A stretch of DNA of 64,000 nucleotides from Caryophanales bacterium. Lineage in GTDB: Bacteria; Bacillota; Bacilli; Exiguobacteriales; Exiguobacteriaceae. Made by a program: the position numbers and the translations under genes. The notes beneath the pieces are model-generated. The model saw only the letters and a list, made by a program, of their open reading frames with translations. It did no database searches and was not told the origin of the DNA. Below, in pieces: positions 62,353 to 64,000 of the stretch; position 1 is the stretch's first letter; every line of letters begins with the position of its first letter. The stretch lies in contig CABJAC010000003.1 in assembly GCA_902363455.1 (NCBI GenBank), positions 62,001 to 126,000 on the forward strand, written 5' to 3'.

Positions 62353-63252
62353 TTAAATGGATGTACCAATCAGCGGTAAACGCCACTCGGCATCAAAATT
62401 TCCAGAGCGTAACATCGCAATTTCTTCTTGATACGGGGCAACTTTCTTTTTCGGATCCAGTCCAATGTAGGGTGTCTCAAGGATTTTAGGCAAATGTGCC
62501 AAATCCCGGTGGTGCACAATCCGATGAAGCGGATCAAAACCGATTTCACCGAATCCGATGTTCTCATGACGGTCTTTTTTGGCTCCGCGGACGTTTTTGG
62601 AGTCATTGACATGAATGACACCGAGACGATCCAAACCGACAATCCGGTCAAAGCGTTCCAAAACGCCATCCAAGTCATGGACCAGATCATAACCAGCATC
62701 ATGGACGTGACACGTGTCCAAACAAACGGATAGACGATCGTTATGGGTCACACCCGCAATGATTTCCGCAATCTCTTCAAACGTTTTTCCGATCTCCGAT
62801 CCTTTACCGGCCATTGTCTCGAGAGCAATCTTAACCTGTTCATCACCGGTCAAGACCTCATTGAGTCCTTCGATGATTCGTTTAATGCCAACTTCTTCCC
62901 CGGCGCCGACATGCGCTCCTGGATGAAGAACAATATGCTTGGCTTTTTCGAGTGCTTCCGCACGGCGAATTTCTTCACCTAAAAATGAAACAGCCAGTTC
63001 GAACGTTTCCGGCTTCGTCGTATTGCCTAAATTGATGATATACGGCGCATGAACGACGATTTCTTCGATTCCATTTGCCTCCATGTGTAACAAAGCTTCT
63101 GGAATCCGTAAATCAAAAATCGGTTTTCGTCTTGTATTTTGGGGAGCACCCGTATAGACCATCATCGTCGTCGCTCCGTAGGACGCTGCTTCCTCACTTG
63201 CACCAAGCAACATCTTTTTTCCCGATAAGGACACATGTGAACCAATTTTCAT
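62353..63252 (-). CDS. nfo: Deoxyribonuclease IV (AP endonuclease)
   Basis: Cleaves DNA 5' of abasic sites. 299 residues, TIM barrel with the three-zinc ligands in [59 protein letters not shown] and [22 protein letters not shown] precedes the ATG. Next to cshB as in B. subtilis (yqfS-yqfR). Confidence 0.96.
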   Translation of the reverse strand: MKIGSHVSLSGKKMLLGASEEAASYGATTMMVYTGAPQNTRRKPIFDLRIPEALLHMEANGIEEIVVHAPYIINLGNTTKPETFELAVSFLGEEIRRAEALEKAKHIVLHPGAHVGAGEEVGIKRIIEGLNEVLTGDEQVKIALETMAGKGSEIGKTFEEIAEIIAGVTHNDRLSVCLDTCHVHDAGYDLVHDLDGVLERFDRIVGLDRLGVIHVNDSKNVRGAKKDRHENIGFGEIGFDPLHRIVHHRDLAHLPKILETPYIGLDPKKKVAPYQEEIAMLRSGNFDAEWRLPLIGTSI

Positions 63253-63298
63253 TCTGTCTCTCCACCCTTCTTCTCACTACTAGTGTACCAAACACGAA

Positions 63299-63333
63299 AA
63301 AACAAAGTCCACGATGGATCGCGTGAACTTTGT
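63299..63333 (-). terminator. Terminator after cshB
   Basis: AACAAAGTTCACG and CGTGGACTTTGTT (one wobble) pair over an eight-base loop, followed by TTTTC on the minus strand. Confidence 0.85.
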
Positions 63334-63370
63334 TGAGAGAAATCCGTTTCGGTATCAAACCACAAATTCC

Positions 63371-64000
63371 TTATTTCGATTTACTTGCATTTGCTTTACG
63401 CTCAGCACGCCCGATTCCACGCTGTTCTTTGATTCGTTCGCGTTTCGCTGTTTCTTTCAACTTATACTGGTGTTTCTTTTTATAACCTGGTTTAACACGT
63501 TTTTTCGCTTTAGCCGCTTCACCTGATAGTCGACTGTGAGCTGTTTTCGAAACTGCCGTCTTCATGTGTGGTTTCGCGCGGCGGCGTTCTTTGACTTCGC
63601 TGACTTGACCACTTTTGACATCCACGTTGATGAATGCAATGCCACGATCCTCGAGACGGTTGATGGAACCATTCTCGTGATCTTCAAACAATGTGTAGGC
63701 CAAGCCGTCTTGATCGACACGACCCGTCCGACCGACACGGTGAACATAAAAGTCGAGATCTTTCGGAATCCCGTGGTTGATGACGTGGGAGACACCTGAA
63801 ATATCGATACCGCGTGCAGCAAGATCCGTTACGATGACATACTGATATTTGGCTTCATTGATTTCTTTAATGGCTTGTTTCCGACGACGGGCCGGCAAGT
63901 CACCATGAAGCGAACCGACGTTGAGTCCCGCTTCAAGGAAGAGAGCTTCGAGTTCGATGGCTTCTGTTTTCGTATTCGTAAAGACAAGACAGATATACGG
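63371..64000 (-). CDS. cshB: DEAD-box RNA helicase, C-terminal part (runs off window), CshB-like
   Basis: 210 codons visible. They show the RecA-2 half of a DEAD-box helicase: CLVFTNTKTEA (motif IV), HGDLPARRR, VTDLAARGIDI (motif V) and HRVGRTGR (motif VI), then a very basic Lys/Arg-rich tail (about 75 residues) that binds RNA. In cold-adapted Bacillales these helicases unwind mRNA and rRNA. Position next to nfo supports CshB (YqfR). The N-terminal half lies outside the window. Confidence 0.92.
   Translation of the reverse strand, partial: PYICLVFTNTKTEAIELEALFLEAGLNVGSLHGDLPARRRKQAIKEINEAKYQYVIVTDLAARGIDISGVSHVINHGIPKDLDFYVHRVGRTGRVDQDGLAYTLFEDHENGSINRLEDRGIAFINVDVKSGQVSEVKERRRAKPHMKTAVSKTAHSRLSGEAAKAKKRVKPGYKKKHQYKLKETAKRERIKEQRGIGRAERKANASKSK

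Noticed and set aside
61706..62386. Longer start for the HNH gene giving a second N-terminal CxxC
   Set aside because: The extra 18 residues overlap nfo, while a GTG with a good ribosome site lies right after the nfo stop; the extra cysteines are probably out-of-frame nfo sequence.
1..64000. CRISPR array, prophage or restriction-modification island
   Set aside because: No regularly spaced direct repeats with unique spacers and no phage or methylase genes were seen; gene order is core chromosome.

Overview
The window looks like chromosome of a low-to-moderate G+C Gram-positive bacterium of the Bacillales. I read it as most likely Exiguobacterium. The reasons are Bacillus-like gene order (the yqh/yqg/yqf blocks of B. 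subtilis: aroQ-pepQ-efp, lipM-yqhL-gcvPB-gcvPA-gcvT, comG, mgsR-yqgY-yqgX-yqgW-ltaS-glcK-yqgQ, pst-pbpA-sodA, ispG-yqfW, nfo-cshB), Firmicute-type Shine-Dalgarno sites, UUG/GUG starts and Bacillus-type operators. The genus is an inference from memory of gene order, not from a search. Nearly everything is core genome. There is no CRISPR array, prophage or intact insertion sequence.

Layout. 1-6.1 kb: a minus-strand run of isoprenoid (dxs, ispA), DNA repair (xseAB), one-carbon (folD), nusB and fatty-acid (accBC) genes. 6.2-16.4 kb: efp, pepQ and aroQ, two membrane proteins, hpt, mntR, lipM, a rhodanese, and the glycine decarboxylase set gcvT-gcvPA-gcvPB. 16.5-20.8 kb: a complete comGA-GG competence pseudopilus operon overlapping aroK. 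20.9-30.8 kb: the Spx-like regulator mgsR, small conserved membrane proteins, a lipoteichoic acid synthase, glucokinase, an M42 peptidase, lactate dehydrogenase and fthC/rpmG. 30.9-45.1 kb: a GH57 glucan enzyme with a DUF4912 partner, phoU, pstBACS, pbpA, sodA, a cytoplasmic alpha-amylase, two tRNAs and a Na/Pi cotransporter. 45.3-52.8 kb: ispG, a nucleotidase, a transposon scar, a diguanylate cyclase facing a c-di-GMP phosphodiesterase, and the NAD(P)HX repair enzyme. 52.9-64 kb: the zinc operon znuCB-zur, ppx-ppk polyphosphate genes, a tiny XapX protein, feoAB iron uptake, an HNH protein, nfo and the start of cshB.

Regulation is unusually readable. Good matches to known operators sit at their expected targets: PhoP box at pstS, Zur box at znuC, Fur box at feoA, Rex sites (one overlapping a cre-like motif) at ldh, and a FapR-like box over the accBC promoter. 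The window therefore couples phosphate (pst, phoU, Na/Pi transporter, ppk/ppx), metals (mntR, zur, feo) and redox/carbon state (ldh, amylase, glcK, GH57) in one stretch.

The least explained parts are four. The 531-base gap at 47725-48255 carries a TnpB C-terminal relic and two terminal-hairpin modules resembling the 3' ends of IS200/IS605 elements and their omega RNAs. Three TTGTACAA-type palindromes with an exact 11-base period lie over the mgsR promoter. A repeated operator-like element precedes the amylase gene. The GH57 enzyme carries a glycosyltransferase-like C-terminal extension.
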